This document shows, in pieces, positions 53,110 through 64,000 of a DNA stretch of 64,000 bases (position 1 is the stretch's first letter; every line of letters begins with the position of its first letter). The notes under the pieces were generated by a model. That model saw nothing but the letters and a program-made list of their open reading frames with translations, had not been told where the DNA came from and did not search any database. A program made the position numbers and the translations under genes. Source of the stretch: Citrobacter sp. R56 (lineage in GTDB: Bacteria; Pseudomonadota; Gammaproteobacteria; Enterobacterales; Enterobacteriaceae). The stretch covers positions 4,278,001 through 4,342,000 of the forward strand of contig NZ_CP069159.1 of NCBI RefSeq assembly GCF_016811995.1, in the 5' to 3' direction.

Positions 53110-53382
53110 ATGGCACTCCCCCGCATTACCCAAAAAGAGATGACTGAACGCGAACAGCGTGAACTGAAAACGCTGCTGGACCGCGCCCGTATTGCGCACG
53201 GTCGTCCGTTGACTAACGCGGAGACCAACAGCGTGAAAAAGGAATACATCGACAAACTGATGGCGCTGCGGGAAGCAGAAGCAAAAAAAGCCCGCCAGTT
53301 GAAGAAAAAGCAGGCTTATAAACCGGATGCCGAGGCATCTTTTTCCTGGTCGGCTAATACGCCAACGCGCGGTAAACGCTAA
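53110..53382 (+). CDS. yjbD: YjbD, DUF3811 protein
   Basis: A 90-residue, very basic, helical protein beginning MALPRITQKEMTEREQREL, close to E. coli YjbD and of unknown function. A Lys/Ala-rich coiled-coil-like stretch lies at about 45-75 (EAEAKKARQLKKKQAYK). The start at 53110 matches the family; the frame reaching back to 53062 has no family support. Its stop codon directly abuts the rluF stop codon on the other strand. Confidence 0.9.
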   Translation: MALPRITQKEMTEREQRELKTLLDRARIAHGRPLTNAETNSVKKEYIDKLMALREAEAKKARQLKKKQAYKPDAEASFSWSANTPTRGKR

Positions 53383-54252
53383 CTAGCGCCCTTTCTTCTT
53401 ACGTCCCGGCGCCGTAAAACGTTTACCGTTTGACGCCGGGCGTGCTTTCTCGTTGGTTTTTTCCATCTTCACTACCGGGCGTTTGATGCCCGCCGTTTTC
53501 GGCTTCGCTTTCGCTTTTGGCTTCGCCTCGGAAGAGGATCCTTCGATAAGCTTGAAGAGGTCAATCAGCTCATCATCGGTTAAATCACGCCATTCACCCA
53601 GCGGAATACCGCTTAAGCTGACGTTCATGATCCGCGTACGCTCCAGCTTTTTGACTTCGTAGCCAAAGTGCTCGCACATACGGCGGATCTGGCGGTTCAG
53701 CCCCTGCACCAGCGTGATACGGAAGACAAACGGGGCTTCTTTTTTCACTTTGCACTTCTTGGTGACCGTGCCGAGAATCGGTACGCCTGCCGCCATCCCA
53801 CTGACAAACTCATCCGTCACCGGTTTATCCACCGTGACCAGATACTCTTTTTCGTGATCGTTACCGGCACGCAGGATTTTATTGACCAGATCGCCGTGGT
53901 TGGTGAGGAAGATCAGCCCCTGTGAGTCTTTGTCCAGACGACCAATCGGGAACACGCGTTTGCTATGGTTAACAAAGTCGACGATGTTGTCACGCTCACC
54001 ATCTTCCGTGGTGCTGACAATGCCTACCGGTTTGTTCAGGGCGATAAGCACCAGATCTTCTGCTTCGCGCGGCTCAATCAACTGACCGTTAACTTTTACA
54101 ACGTCGCCAGGGTTTACCTGATCGCCAATGGTGGCGCGTTTACCGTTCAGGAAAACGTTGCCTTGTTCGATATAACGATCGGCCTCGCGACGGGAGCAAA
54201 TTCCACTTTCGCTGATGTATTTATTTAATCGGATGGATGAGTCGGGCAGCAT
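53383..54252 (-). CDS. rluF: 23S rRNA pseudouridine synthase F
   Basis: Makes pseudouridine 2604 of 23S rRNA and also acts on tRNA-Tyr. It has 289 residues (E. coli 290). An N-terminal S4 domain ([22 protein letters not shown]) precedes the RsuA-type catalytic domain with [17 protein letters not shown], where the Asp is catalytic (about 104). The C-terminal tail is very Lys-rich. The start [10 protein letters not shown] at 54252 follows AGGAGAATTT; the longer frame is unsupported. In E. coli pepE lies between this gene and yjbB; here it is missing. Confidence 0.95.
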   Translation of the reverse strand: MLPDSSIRLNKYISESGICSRREADRYIEQGNVFLNGKRATIGDQVNPGDVVKVNGQLIEPREAEDLVLIALNKPVGIVSTTEDGERDNIVDFVNHSKRVFPIGRLDKDSQGLIFLTNHGDLVNKILRAGNDHEKEYLVTVDKPVTDEFVSGMAAGVPILGTVTKKCKVKKEAPFVFRITLVQGLNRQIRRMCEHFGYEVKKLERTRIMNVSLSGIPLGEWRDLTDDELIDLFKLIEGSSSEAKPKAKAKPKTAGIKRPVVKMEKTNEKARPASNGKRFTAPGRKKKGR

Positions 54253-54420
54253 AAATTCTCCTGTAAAAGCGAAATATACCTCACCTTGCGGGCGAGAAAA
54301 AATAATCGTGGCGCAACACATTAGCGATAAATGTGATCTACGGCGCTTTTCAGTCGTGGGGGTTATTCGTGAGTGAGTCGGAAACCTGACAGCGCGATGC
54401 GTATCAGGTTTCCGGTTTTA

Positions 54421-56052
54421 TCAATAATCATCCCGCTCGTCGTCTTCATCCGCCTGCTCCAGCACGTTATAGGCGACGGAACAGAACAGTGAATTGAGAC
54501 GCTGCATATCCCCCAGCAGGCCCAGGTGCAGTGAGCTGGTTTCAATGCTTTGTACGTTCTGCTGGTGCAGACGGTCAACGTGAGCATGCGAGTAACGGCG
54601 ATTGAGGATACGAAAACGATGTTTACTCCGGCGCAGACGACGCGCGGTCGTCACATCTCCTGAGAAGAAGACCGACATCGCCAGTCGCAGGTTATTGAGC
54701 AACTGGTCGTACAGCGCATCCAGTTCCTTCAGCCCTTCCACGGAGAAGGCCCGGCGCGCCGCCAGTGATTTGTCGGCAATCTCGCTCCCCATCCGTTCGA
54801 CGATATCGGAGGCCTGCTCCAGGTTGAGTGACATTTCGATGATTTCAGCCCAGCGGCGAGATTCTTCTTCCGCCAGTTCCTCTTTTGGCATCCGCGCCAG
54901 ATAGAGCTTGATCGCGGTATACAGCACGTTGATATCATCCGCCATCTTGCGAAGCTCTTTCTCTTCGCGCGGCTCACCGTGCATCACGCGCTTAAGCCCT
55001 TCCATCATCTGCTCCATGGCATCGCCAATACGCAGCGCTTCACGCGCGGCATTGGCCAGTGCAAGGGTCGGCGTGTCCAGGGCGCTGACATCCAGATGTT
55101 TCGGTTTCAGGTGACCATCCAGCTCCGGTTCGTCGCGAATAATACGCTTACAAAATCGCGCCATCGACTCGGCAAAGGGCACCATGGCCAGACAACGCAC
55201 CAGGTTGTAAAAGACGTGGAAGTAGATAACCAATTCAGATTTTGGCAGCGGCAGTTCATCCATCGCGTTCGCCAGCATGTGAACAAACGGCAGAATCAGC
55301 AGACTCCCCACCAGCTTGAACAACAAACTGCCGAGCGCCACACGACGCGCCGCCGCATTAGCCGCGCTGTTGTTGAGCATCGCCAGCAGGCCGGAACCGA
55401 GGTTGGCGCCGATCACCAGACAGAGCGCCACCGGGAACGAAATAATCCCCGCCGCCGTCAGGGTTGCCGTCAACAGCACCGCCGCCAGGCTGGAATAACT
55501 GATAATGGCGAACAGCGCGCCAATCAGCGCATCCAGCATGATATCGCCAGTTAACGAGGCGAATATTACCTGCACCCCGTTGGCCTGCGTTATCGGCGTC
55601 ACCGCCTGCACAATCAATTCCAGTGCCAGCAGAATCAGACCAAGGCCAATCCCTACCCTCCCAAGTTGCCCTACCCGGGACTGTTTACGCCCCAAAAAGA
55701 AGATCACGCCGATGAAAATCAGCAACGGCGACAGCCAGGACAAATCGAAGGTCAGGATACGCGCCATCAGCGCGGTCCCCACATCTGCGCCTAATACAAT
55801 CACCAACGCGGGCGTTAGGGCGACAAGATCCTGGGCGACAAATGAGGTCACCAGCATGGTCGTGGCGTTACTGCTTTGTACCAGCGCAGTCACGCCAATG
55901 CCCGCGCAGAAGGCGAGCGGTTTCTTTTCAACGCTACGGCTGAGAACAGTGCGCAGACGCGCGCCAAAAACACGCATCACGCCGGTACGCACAATGTGAG
56001 TGCCCCACACCAACAGAGCAACTGCAGAAAGTAGGTGCAACAGAGTTAACAC
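54421..56052 (-). CDS. yjbB: YjbB, Na+/phosphate cotransporter-type protein
   Basis: A 543-residue inner-membrane protein, the E. coli length. Two Na/Pi-cotransporter repeats occupy about 1-310, with the QSSNAT motif near 59-64 (VTALVQSSNATTMLVTSF) and the paired SYSSLAAVLLTA. A PhoU-like helical cytoplasmic domain occupies about 340-530. In E. coli it is linked to phosphate export and polyphosphate-related effects. It lies between rluF and metH, followed directly by rluF because pepE is absent. Confidence 0.93.
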   Translation of the reverse strand: MLTLLHLLSAVALLVWGTHIVRTGVMRVFGARLRTVLSRSVEKKPLAFCAGIGVTALVQSSNATTMLVTSFVAQDLVALTPALVIVLGADVGTALMARILTFDLSWLSPLLIFIGVIFFLGRKQSRVGQLGRVGIGLGLILLALELIVQAVTPITQANGVQVIFASLTGDIMLDALIGALFAIISYSSLAAVLLTATLTAAGIISFPVALCLVIGANLGSGLLAMLNNSAANAAARRVALGSLLFKLVGSLLILPFVHMLANAMDELPLPKSELVIYFHVFYNLVRCLAMVPFAESMARFCKRIIRDEPELDGHLKPKHLDVSALDTPTLALANAAREALRIGDAMEQMMEGLKRVMHGEPREEKELRKMADDINVLYTAIKLYLARMPKEELAEEESRRWAEIIEMSLNLEQASDIVERMGSEIADKSLAARRAFSVEGLKELDALYDQLLNNLRLAMSVFFSGDVTTARRLRRSKHRFRILNRRYSHAHVDRLHQQNVQSIETSSLHLGLLGDMQRLNSLFCSVAYNVLEQADEDDERDDY

Positions 56053-56094
56053 GGAATCAGGTTCTCCTTATATTTATATGTTCCTGAGGTTCAT

Positions 56095-56190
56095 GGCACC
56101 GGCATCATGCCTGATGGCGCTGCGCTTATCAGGCCTACAAATAACCCCGGTAGGCTGGATAAGGCGTTTACGCCGCCATCCGGCAAGCAA
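56095..56190. repeat. REP/BIME cluster between metH and yjbB
   Basis: Units GCCTGATGGCGCTGCGCTTATCAGGCCTAC and GTAGGCTGGATAAGGCGTTTACGCCGCCATCCGGC lie inverted in the same-strand metH-yjbB gap. Confidence 0.85.
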
Positions 56191-56237
56191 CGCTCATGAA
56201 CCTGCTTCCAGTATAAGGTTTTACCATCAATAAAGAG

Positions 56238-56262
56238 ATAAGGCGCTCAAAGAGCGCCTTAT
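56238..56262 (-). terminator. Hairpin terminator of metH
   Basis: ATAAGGCGCTC/GAGCGCCTTAT forms an 11-bp perfect stem with a 3-base loop, about 30 bases past the metH stop. The T-run is short, so termination may depend on the AT-rich flank. Confidence 0.65.
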
Positions 56263-56292
56263 GAGTGGTAAGGAAAGTAGATGTTTTATGAA

Positions 56293-59200
56293 TTAATCTG
56301 CGTCATATCCCAGATTTGGTGCTAACCAGCGCTCGACCTCGGCAACCGGCATACCTTTGCGCAGCGCATAGTCCTCTACCTGATCGCGTTGAATCTGCGC
56401 GACGGCATAGTACTTGCTGTCTGGATGGCTGAAGTACCAGCCTGACACCGACGCCCCCGGCCACATAGCGAAAGATTCGGTGAGCTTCATGCCGGTGTGT
56501 TTTTCCACCTCCAGCAGTTCCCAGATGGTGCCTTTTTCCGTGTGTTCCGGACAGGCCGGATAGCCCGGAGCCGGGCGGATACCCTGGTAGTTTTCGCGGA
56601 TCAGCTCCTCATTGCTGAGGTTCTCGTGGGCCGCATAACCCCAGTAGACTTTACGCACGCGTTCATGCAGATATTCCGCGAAGGCCTCTGCCAGACGGTC
56701 GGCAATCGCTTTCACCATAATCTTGTTGTAGTCGTCGTGTTGGGCTTCAAATGCATCTGCCAGCGCATCTTCTTCCAGACCGCCAGTGACAGCAAAGGCA
56801 CCGATGTAATCCGCTTTGCCACTCAGTTTCGGCGCCACAAAGTCAGACAAGCAGTAGTTGGCGAAACCCACTTTCTCGGTTTGCTGGCGGAGATGGTGGC
56901 TGACCGCCTGCACATGAGTACGCGTCTCATCACGATAGATTTCGATGTCATCACCGACGCGGTTTGCCGGGAACAACCCCACCACGCCGCGCGGGTTAAG
57001 GGATTTCTCCGCACTTAACATATCGAGCAACTCGTTGGCGTCTTTAAACAGGCGCTGCGCTTCTTCGCCCACGACCTCATCTTCCAGGATGCGCGGATAT
57101 TTACCGGCCAGCGACCAGGTCATAAAGAATGGCGTCCAGTCGATGTAGTTGCGCAGGGTTTCAATACTGGCTTCGACTTCCTGAACGCCCAGACGATGCG
57201 CCACCGGCGGCGTGTAGCTTGCCCAGTCGAACGCCAGATCGTTGTCGCGCGCTGCCGCCAGCGTGACCGGCGGCGTACGCGGTTTCTTGCGCCCGTGCTG
57301 GATACGCACCGTTTCATACTCTTTACGAGTGCGGGCGACAAAGTCATCACGTTGCGTGTCGGAGAGCAAGGCCGCCACCACGCCAACGGTGCGCGACGCA
57401 TTCTGCACATAGACCGTCGGACCGCTGTAGTTCTGCTCGATTTTCACCGCCGTGTGCGCTTTCGAAGTAGTCGCGCCGCCAATCAGCAGCGGAATAGTAA
57501 AGCCCTGACGCTCCATCTCCTTCGCCACGTTGACCATCTCATCGAGCGACGGAGTAATCAGCCCGGAAAGACCAATCAAATCCGCGTTCACTTCTCTGGC
57601 GGTTCTGAGGATTTTCTCCGCCGGAACCATCACGCCCAAATCAACAATTTCGTAGTTATTACACTGCAACACCACGCCGACGATGTTTTTACCGATGTCG
57701 TGTACGTCGCCTTTTACGGTGGCGATCACCATTTTACCGTTGCTGGAGCCTTTCTCTTTGCTGGCCTCGATATACGGTTCAAGGTAAGCCACCGCTTGCT
57801 TCATCACGCGAGCGGATTTCACCACCTGCGGCAGGAACATTTTCCCTTCGCCGAACAGGTCGCCGACCACGTTCATGCCATCCATCAGCGGGCCTTCAAT
57901 GACTTCAATCGGGCGTGCCGCCTGCTGACGCGCTTCTTCGGTATCCAGCTCAATGAACTCGGTGATACCTTTCACCAGTGAATATTCGAGGCGTTTTTTT
58001 ACGTCCCAGCCACGCCATTCGGCCTGCTGGGCGTTAGCAGAATCATCCGTTTTGCTGCCGCGGTATTTTTCCGCCAGCTCCAGCAGACGTTCGGTGCCGT
58101 CGTCACGACGGTTGAGGATCACATCTTCCACCGCGTCGCGCAGGTCGGCAGGCAAGTCGTCGTAAATCGCCAGTTGCCCGGCGTTGACGATCCCCATATC
58201 CATCCCGTTACGAATGGCGTAGTAGAGGAACACGGCGTGGATCGCTTCGCGTACCGGGTCGTTACCCCGGAACGAGAACGAGACGTTAGAGACGCCACCG
58301 GAGATCAACGCATGCGGCAACTCGCGTTTAATGTCTTCGCAGGCGCCAATGAAATCCTGCGCGTAGTTGTTGTGCTCTTCGATACCGGTCGCCACCGCGA
58401 AGATGTTCGGATCAAAGATGATATCTTCTGGCGGGAAACCGACCTCTTCGGTGAGGATTTTGTACGCCCGACGGCAGATCTCGATTTTGCGCGCGCGGGT
58501 ATCGGCCTGGCCCTGTTCATCAAAGGCCATCACCACCACCGCCGCCCCGTAACGACGCAGCAACTTCGCGTGATGGGTAAAGGTCTCTACCCCCTCTTTC
58601 ATTGAGATGGAGTTAACGATGCCTTTGCCCTGAATGCACTTCAGCCCTTTTTCGATGACCTCCCATTTCGATGAGTCGATCATGATCGGCACGCGAGCGA
58701 TGTCCGGCTCTCCGGCGATCAGGCTAAGGAAACGCACCATCGCCGCTTCGGCGTCAAGCATCCCCTCATCCATGTTGATGTCGATAATCTGGGCGCCGCT
58801 TTCCACCTGCTGCAACGCCACTTCCAGCGCTTCGCTGTATTTCTCTTCTTTGATCAGGCGCTTGAATTTAGCGGAACCGGTGACGTTGGTCCGTTCGCCC
58901 ACGTTGACAAACAGGCTGTCCGCGCCGATGTTGAGCGGCTCAAGCCCGGCAAGACGGCAGGCCACCGGAATTTCCGGAAGCTGGCGCGGCGGCAACCCTG
59001 CAACCGCACGACTCATCGCCGCAATGTGTTCCGGCGTGGTACCGCAGCAGCCGCCGACGATATTCAGGAAGCCCGCTGTCGCCCATTCGCGAATCTGAAC
59101 CGCCATCGTGTCAGCATCAAGGTCATATTCGCCAAAGGCGTTCGGCAGTCCGGCGTTCGGGTGCGCGGTAACATAGCATTCGGCAATACGCGACAGCTCC

Positions 59201-59976
59201 TGCACATACTGGCGCAGTTCGTCCGGCCCCAGCGCACAGTTGAGGCCAAAGGTGAGCGCTTCAGCGTGGCGCAGAGAGTTGTAGAACGCTTCCGTCGTTT
59301 GGCCGGAAAGCGTGCGCCCGGAAGCGTCGGTGATGGTGCCGGAGATCATAATGGGCAATTCAACGCCCAGCGCTTCAAACTCTTCTTTCACCGCAAAAAT
59401 AGCGGCTTTGGCGTTGAGCGTATCAAACACGGTTTCAATCAGGATCAGATCCGCACCGCCTTCCACCAGCGCTTTGGTGGATTCACGGTAAGCCGCCACC
59501 AGCTGATCAAAGGTGATATTACGGAATGCCGGATCGTTAACGTCTGGCGAGATGGACGCCGTACGGTTGGTTGGGCCGAGAACGCCCGCAACATAGCGTG
59601 GTTTTTCCGGCGTGCGCGCCGTCCACTCGTCGGCGCAGGCACGCGCCAGTTTTGCTGCGGCAAAGTTGATCTCCGCTGACAGGGATTCCATCTGGTAATC
59701 CGCCATCGCGATGGTTGTCGAGTTAAAGGTGTTGGTTTCGATGATATCCGCGCCCGCCTCGAAGTAGGCGTTATGAATCGCGGTTATCACCTCCGGTTTG
59801 CTCAGCACCAACAGATCGTTGTTGCCTTTGAGGTCACACGGCCAGTCGGCAAAGCGTTCGCCGCGGAAATCCTCTTCACTCAGACGATAGCCCTGGATCA
59901 TGGTGCCCATACCGCCGTCCAGCACCAGAATACGTTCTTTTAACTGCTGACGTAATTGTTCAACTTTGCTGCTCAC
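56293..59976 (-). CDS. metH: Cobalamin-dependent methionine synthase
   Basis: Transfers a methyl group from methyltetrahydrofolate through cobalamin to homocysteine. It has 1227 residues, exactly the E. coli length, when started at the GTG at 59976 ([12 protein letters not shown]), 7 bases after GGGAG; the five-codon extension starts within that ribosome binding site. Four modules are present in order: homocysteine domain (zinc Cys in GLNCALGP and VGGCCGTT), folate domain ([13 protein letters not shown]), B12 domain ([11 protein letters not shown], cobalt-ligand His near 759) and the AdoMet reactivation domain. It is divergent from iclR. Confidence 0.97.
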   Translation of the reverse strand: MSSKVEQLRQQLKERILVLDGGMGTMIQGYRLSEEDFRGERFADWPCDLKGNNDLLVLSKPEVITAIHNAYFEAGADIIETNTFNSTTIAMADYQMESLSAEINFAAAKLARACADEWTARTPEKPRYVAGVLGPTNRTASISPDVNDPAFRNITFDQLVAAYRESTKALVEGGADLILIETVFDTLNAKAAIFAVKEEFEALGVELPIMISGTITDASGRTLSGQTTEAFYNSLRHAEALTFGLNCALGPDELRQYVQELSRIAECYVTAHPNAGLPNAFGEYDLDADTMAVQIREWATAGFLNIVGGCCGTTPEHIAAMSRAVAGLPPRQLPEIPVACRLAGLEPLNIGADSLFVNVGERTNVTGSAKFKRLIKEEKYSEALEVALQQVESGAQIIDINMDEGMLDAEAAMVRFLSLIAGEPDIARVPIMIDSSKWEVIEKGLKCIQGKGIVNSISMKEGVETFTHHAKLLRRYGAAVVVMAFDEQGQADTRARKIEICRRAYKILTEEVGFPPEDIIFDPNIFAVATGIEEHNNYAQDFIGACEDIKRELPHALISGGVSNVSFSFRGNDPVREAIHAVFLYYAIRNGMDMGIVNAGQLAIYDDLPADLRDAVEDVILNRRDDGTERLLELAEKYRGSKTDDSANAQQAEWRGWDVKKRLEYSLVKGITEFIELDTEEARQQAARPIEVIEGPLMDGMNVVGDLFGEGKMFLPQVVKSARVMKQAVAYLEPYIEASKEKGSSNGKMVIATVKGDVHDIGKNIVGVVLQCNNYEIVDLGVMVPAEKILRTAREVNADLIGLSGLITPSLDEMVNVAKEMERQGFTIPLLIGGATTSKAHTAVKIEQNYSGPTVYVQNASRTVGVVAALLSDTQRDDFVARTRKEYETVRIQHGRKKPRTPPVTLAAARDNDLAFDWASYTPPVAHRLGVQEVEASIETLRNYIDWTPFFMTWSLAGKYPRILEDEVVGEEAQRLFKDANELLDMLSAEKSLNPRGVVGLFPANRVGDDIEIYRDETRTHVQAVSHHLRQQTEKVGFANYCLSDFVAPKLSGKADYIGAFAVTGGLEEDALADAFEAQHDDYNKIMVKAIADRLAEAFAEYLHERVRKVYWGYAAHENLSNEELIRENYQGIRPAPGYPACPEHTEKGTIWELLEVEKHTGMKLTESFAMWPGASVSGWYFSHPDSKYYAVAQIQRDQVEDYALRKGMPVAEVERWLAPNLGYDAD

Positions 59977-60070
59977 ACTCGCTCCCGACAACGCTCAACC
60001 CAGACCAAAAATGGCCAACAAACCATACTGGCACAAACTGATGTGACGGAAAAGCAAACAGCGGGCAACA

Positions 60071-60083
60071 TGAGACATGTTCA
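60071..60083. promoter_or_regulatory. MetR-like box upstream of metH
   Basis: TGAGACATGTTCA matches the MetR consensus TGAA-N5-TTCA with one mismatch. It lies about 95 bases upstream of the metH start. metH is a MetR target in E. coli. Confidence 0.45.
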
Positions 60084-60134
60084 GCTTCACTCCTCCGATC
60101 AGTACAGGAATTCTTGCATTATAATTAAATAAAA

Positions 60135-60149
60135 CGAAAATGATTTCCA
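60135..60149. promoter_or_regulatory. IclR-type operator upstream of iclR
   Basis: CGAAAATGATTTCCA matches the IclR box TGGAAATNATTTCCA at 12 of 14 defined positions and lies 23 bases before the iclR start, consistent with autorepression. Confidence 0.65.
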
Positions 60150-60171
60150 CGATACAGAAAAGGAGACGGCT

Positions 60172-60996
60172 ATGGTTGCCCCTGTTCCCGCAAAACGCGG
60201 TAGAAAACCCGCGGCTGCTACGACCCCCGCGACCGGACAGGTTCAGTCTCTCACCCGTGGACTGAAGCTTCTGGAATGGATTGCTGAGTCTAACGGTAGC
60301 GTTGCACTGACCGAACTGGCGCAACAGGCGGGTTTACCGAATTCAACCACTCACCGTTTGTTAACCACCATGCAGCAACAGGGATTTGTGCGCCAGGTCG
60401 GTGAACTGGGCCACTGGGCAGTAGGCGCTCATGCCTTTACTGTTGGCAGCAGTTTTTTGCAAAGCCGGAATCTGCTGGCGATTGTCCATCCGATCCTGCG
60501 CAAGTTGATGGAAGACTCCGGCGAAACGGTCAATCTGGCGGTGCTTGACCAGAGCGACCATCAGGCGATTATCATCGACCAGGTACAATGTACCCAACTG
60601 ATGCGTATGTCTGCACCTATCGGCGGCAAACTGCCGATGCACGCGTCCGGCGCGGGTAAAGCATTCTTATCGCAGCTGAGCGAAGAACAAGTCACCGGCT
60701 TACTGCACCGTAAAGGGCTGCACGCGTATACCCATGCCACGCTGGTGTCGCCCGTGCATCTTAAAGATGACCTTGCCCAGACGCGTAAGCGCGGGTATTC
60801 GTTTGATGATGAAGAACATGCGTTGGGTTTACGCTGCGTGGCGTCGTGCATTTATGACGAGCATCGCGAGCCGTTTGCCGCGATTTCCATCTCCGGGCCG
60901 ATTTCGCGCATCACCGATGACCGGGTGACCGAGTTCGGTGCCATGGCGATTAAGGCCGCGAAAGAGGTGACGCTGGCGTACGGCGGATTCCGCTAA
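60172..60996 (+). CDS. iclR: IclR, repressor of the glyoxylate bypass operon
   Basis: Represses aceBAK and its own gene; glyoxylate and pyruvate modulate binding. It has 274 residues, as in E. coli. A winged helix-turn-helix covers about 27-85 (LTELAQQAGLPNSTTHRLLTTM), and the effector domain covers about 100-270 with HASGAGKAFLSQL and GLRCVASCIYDEHREPFAAIS. It is divergent from metH. In E. coli arpA lies between iclR and aceK; here only a REP cluster does. Confidence 0.97.
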   Translation: MVAPVPAKRGRKPAAATTPATGQVQSLTRGLKLLEWIAESNGSVALTELAQQAGLPNSTTHRLLTTMQQQGFVRQVGELGHWAVGAHAFTVGSSFLQSRNLLAIVHPILRKLMEDSGETVNLAVLDQSDHQAIIIDQVQCTQLMRMSAPIGGKLPMHASGAGKAFLSQLSEEQVTGLLHRKGLHAYTHATLVSPVHLKDDLAQTRKRGYSFDDEEHALGLRCVASCIYDEHREPFAAISISGPISRITDDRVTEFGAMAIKAAKEVTLAYGGFR

Positions 60997-60999
60997 GCC

Positions 61000-62819
<1,820 letters not shown>

Positions 62820-62829
62820 TCAGTGCACG

Positions 62830-62911
62830 ATGTTGCCGGATGGCGGTGCAAGCACCTTATCCGGCCTACAGGCTGTCGTAGGCCGGATAAGCAAATGCGC
62901 CATCCGGCTTG
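62830..62911. repeat. REP/BIME cluster between aceA and aceK
   Basis: Inverted units GCCGGATGGCGGTGC...CTTATCCGGCCTAC and GTAGGCCGGATAAGC...GCGCCATCCGGC lie within the aceBAK operon. In E. coli repeats at this place contribute to the much lower expression of aceK than aceA. Confidence 0.88.
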
Positions 62912-62918
62912 CGCTACA

Positions 62919-64000
62919 TCAGAACTGAGATTCTTCAGTGGACCCCGTCAGTGCGGTGACCGAAGAGGCGCCTCCCTGAATAATGGTGGTGACTTTGTCG
63001 AAGTAACCGGTCCCCACTTCTTGTTGGTGCGAGACGAAGGTATAGCCGTCTTTACCTGCGGCGAACTCCGGCTGCTGGACCTTCTCGACGTAGTGCTTCA
63101 TGCCTTCACCCTGCGCATAGGAACGCGCGAGGTCGAACATGTTGAACCACATGCTGTGGATACCTGCCAGCGTGATGAACTGGTATTTGTAGCCCATATC
63201 CGACAACTGCTGCTGGAAGCTGGCAATCGTTTTGTCGTCCAGCTTCTTCTGCCAGTTAAATGATGGAGAACAGTTGTAGGCCAGCAGTTTGCCTGGATAC
63301 TTCGCATGAATGGCATCGGCAAAACGTTTAGCCAGCTCGAGGTCCGGCGTGGAGGTTTCGCACCACACCAGATCCGCATACGGCGCATAGGCCAGGCCAC
63401 GGCTGATTGCCTGTTCGATACCGGCGTGCGTACGATAGAAACCTTCACTGGTACGCTCGCCGGTGATGAATTCGCTGTCATAGGGATCGCAGTCTGAGGT
63501 GATAAGGTCGGCTGCGTCTGCATCGGTACGGGCAATCACCAGCGTCGGTACGCCCATCACATCGGCCGCCAGGCGCGCAGCCACCAGTTTTTGAATCGCT
63601 TCCTGCGTCGGCACCAGAACCTTACCGCCCATGTGACCACATTTCTTCACTGACGCCAGCTGATCTTCGAAGTGAACAGCCGCTGCACCGGCCTCAATCA
63701 TCGATTTCATCAGTTCAAATGCGTTCAGCACGCCACCAAACCCGGCTTCCGCATCGGCGACGATCGGCAGGAAGTAATCCACATAGCGAGGATCGTTGGG
63801 TTCAATACCGGTGGACCACTGGATCTGATCCGCACGACGGAAAGTGTTGTTGATCCGATCCACCACGGCCGGGACGGAGTTCGCCGGGTACAGTGATTGA
63901 TCCGGGTACATGCTCGACGCCAGGTTCGCATCCGCCGCCACCTGCCAACCAGACAGATAGACCGCTTCAATACCGGCTTTCGCCTGCTGCAATGCCTGAC
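62919..64000 (-). CDS. aceA: Isocitrate lyase (partial, 5' end beyond the window)
   Basis: Cleaves isocitrate to glyoxylate and succinate in the glyoxylate bypass. About 360 C-terminal residues of an expected 434 are present; the reading frame stays open to the window edge, so the gene is cut by the window, not broken. The catalytic signature KKCGHMGGK is visible, along with [35 protein letters not shown] and the C-terminal GSTEESQF. It is upstream of aceK in the same operon; aceB should lie outside the window. Confidence 0.97.
   Translation of the reverse strand, partial: QALQQAKAGIEAVYLSGWQVAADANLASSMYPDQSLYPANSVPAVVDRINNTFRRADQIQWSTGIEPNDPRYVDYFLPIVADAEAGFGGVLNAFELMKSMIEAGAAAVHFEDQLASVKKCGHMGGKVLVPTQEAIQKLVAARLAADVMGVPTLVIARTDADAADLITSDCDPYDSEFITGERTSEGFYRTHAGIEQAISRGLAYAPYADLVWCETSTPDLELAKRFADAIHAKYPGKLLAYNCSPSFNWQKKLDDKTIASFQQQLSDMGYKYQFITLAGIHSMWFNMFDLARSYAQGEGMKHYVEKVQQPEFAAGKDGYTFVSHQQEVGTGYFDKVTTIIQGGASSVTALTGSTEESQF

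Noticed and set aside
53380-53385. Adjacent stop codons of yjbD and rluF as a regulatory element
   Set aside because: The arrangement is compact convergent gene packing; no hairpin or other signal supports a function.

Overview
The window is chromosomal DNA of an enteric gamma-proteobacterium close to Escherichia and Salmonella. Nearly every gene has an obvious E. coli counterpart of almost the same length, and the gene order from ssb-uvrA to metH-iclR-aceK-aceA follows E. coli, read in the opposite direction. Several E. coli genes expected from memory of that map are missing (yjbQ, yjbI, xylE, pepE, arpA). A pantoate-type transporter gene, a cupin gene, a hexapeptide acyltransferase gene and a toxin-antitoxin pair are present instead. 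Together with seven REP/BIME clusters this suggests Citrobacter or a near relative, but the sequence alone does not prove the genus.

Layout: 1-5734 holds yjcB, ssb, uvrA, yjbR and aphA. From 5735 to about 19640 an accessory block separates aphA from tyrB, which are neighbours in E. coli K-12. It encodes a two-component system (DctB-like sensor kinase and an NtrC-family, sigma54-dependent regulator), a complete second 2-oxoglutarate dehydrogenase complex with its own E3 (sucA-sucB-lpd), a second succinyl-CoA synthetase (sucC-sucD), a DASS-family dicarboxylate transporter and an Ldh2-type dehydrogenase. This matches the KguS/KguR alpha-ketoglutarate utilisation locus known from uropathogenic E. 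coli. Both target operons carry a sigma54 -24/-12 promoter 25-30 nt ahead of their start codons. The sucA promoter also has an exact-consensus IHF site, and the transporter promoter has an upstream dyad. The block therefore reads as a self-contained sense, import and oxidise module for an external C5 dicarboxylate.

19663-34510 is core: tyrB, alr, dnaB, qor, pspG (sigma54 promoter), dusA, a cupin gene, zur, yjbJ, the SOS operon lexA-dinF with two LexA boxes, dgkA, plsB and ubiC-ubiA. 34691-42400 is the maltose regulon, malM-lamB-malK facing malE-malF-malG across a MalT/CRP control region, followed by psiE with a Pho box. 43071-47376 holds a hexapeptide acyltransferase and the exopolysaccharide-linked yjbEFGH operon.

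47741-64000 holds pgi, lysC (whose leader seems to have lost the lysine riboswitch), a panS-like transporter, a HigBA/RelE-type toxin-antitoxin pair with an 18-bp perfect palindrome, yjbD, rluF, yjbB, metH, iclR, aceK and the 3' part of aceA, which runs off the window end. No insertion sequence, integrase, prophage, CRISPR array, rRNA or tRNA gene was recognised.
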